Positions 63,926 through 64,000 of a stretch of DNA of 64,000 nt are shown here, in pieces. How positions within the stretch are numbered: position 1 is the stretch's first letter; each line of letters begins with the position of its first letter. The position numbers and the translations under genes were made by a program. Source of the stretch: Croceibacterium_B sp963811255 (GTDB lineage Bacteria > Pseudomonadota > Alphaproteobacteria > Sphingomonadales > Sphingomonadaceae); NCBI GenBank assembly GCA_963811255.1, contig CAWEQI010000004.1:101268-165267 (forward strand), read 5' to 3'. The notes beneath the pieces are model-generated. The model worked only from the letters and a program-made list of their open reading frames with translations, was not told the DNA's origin and searched no databases.

Positions 63926-64000
63926 GCCGGCTCCATCAATCGCAGTACACCCCGCGCAGGGGATGCGGCCGAAGTCATTGCCGATCCGGTGTGACCGAAT

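Overview
The window reads as chromosomal DNA of a high-GC alphaproteobacterium of the order Sphingomonadales (Novosphingobium, Sphingobium or Sphingomonas type). The reasons are its gene content and order: a LigM-type O-demethylase with metF and folD, a lignostilbene-dioxygenase homologue, a hisC-tyrC pair, metX-metW, ftsE-ftsX-DUF218-plsC and copA-copB. This placement is inference from families, not a database match.

Layout. (1) 0-9.6 kb is an aromatic or lignin-monomer catabolic cluster: an exported tannase/feruloyl-esterase-like hydrolase; a translationally coupled operon for a p-cresol-methylhydroxylase-type flavoprotein, its cytochrome c and a small unknown protein; an SDR; a DUF8021-like protein coupled to an aromatic-acid MFS transporter; an NTF2-like protein; a MarR regulator; and a carotenoid-oxygenase-family lignostilbene dioxygenase. 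(2) 9.6-14.8 kb holds envelope and hypothetical genes, including an unusual basic coiled-coil lipoprotein and a two-pore-helix ion channel with a non-canonical filter. (3) 14.9-18.7 kb is a second catabolic operon (GMC oxidoreductase, NTF2-like, SDR, DUF3237) divergent from another NTF2-like gene. (4) 18.8-28.7 kb contains a broken lipoprotein gene, a MetE-like zinc methyltransferase, an IclR regulator, a membrane-anchored ToxR-like regulator, and the C1 module LigM, alpha/beta hydrolase, MetF and FolD. (5) 28.7-33.4 kb holds a cation efflux protein, a Baeyer-Villiger-type monooxygenase, a CinA-like protein, a second DUF8021-like protein and two very small genes. (6) 33.4-41.3 kb holds a CHASE2-EAL protein and two tandem G8/beta-helix (CEMIP-like) exported proteins. 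(7) 41.6-45.1 kb is a copper-resistance locus. (8) 45.2-54.4 kb is core housekeeping (rplKA, metXW, hisC, tyrC, plsC, ftsEX). (9) 54.4-64 kb has a candidate structured RNA, tRNA-Leu, about 1 kb of decayed sequence, a flippase-like membrane protein with a Mg-type P-type ATPase, a histidine-kinase remnant, and a divergent LysR/TonB-receptor pair whose base composition is visibly less GC-rich.

How it fits together. An almost identical palindrome, TAAC(G/A)NNCGTTA, lies in three divergent promoter gaps (4890, 8034, 18291) flanking the catabolic genes and the MarR gene, which suggests one local regulon. A second 16-bp motif, TTTCRTSTATRCGAAR, lies in front of the MetE-like/IclR operon and between LigM-hydrolase and MetF-FolD, which suggests IclR control of methyl-group metabolism. 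LigM would pass the aryl methyl group to tetrahydrofolate; MetF and FolD would oxidise it, and the MetE-like protein is a possible further methyl-handling enzyme. Several genes carry single-base frame breaks. In some the reading frame is restored downstream, so assembly error must be considered before they are called pseudogenes.
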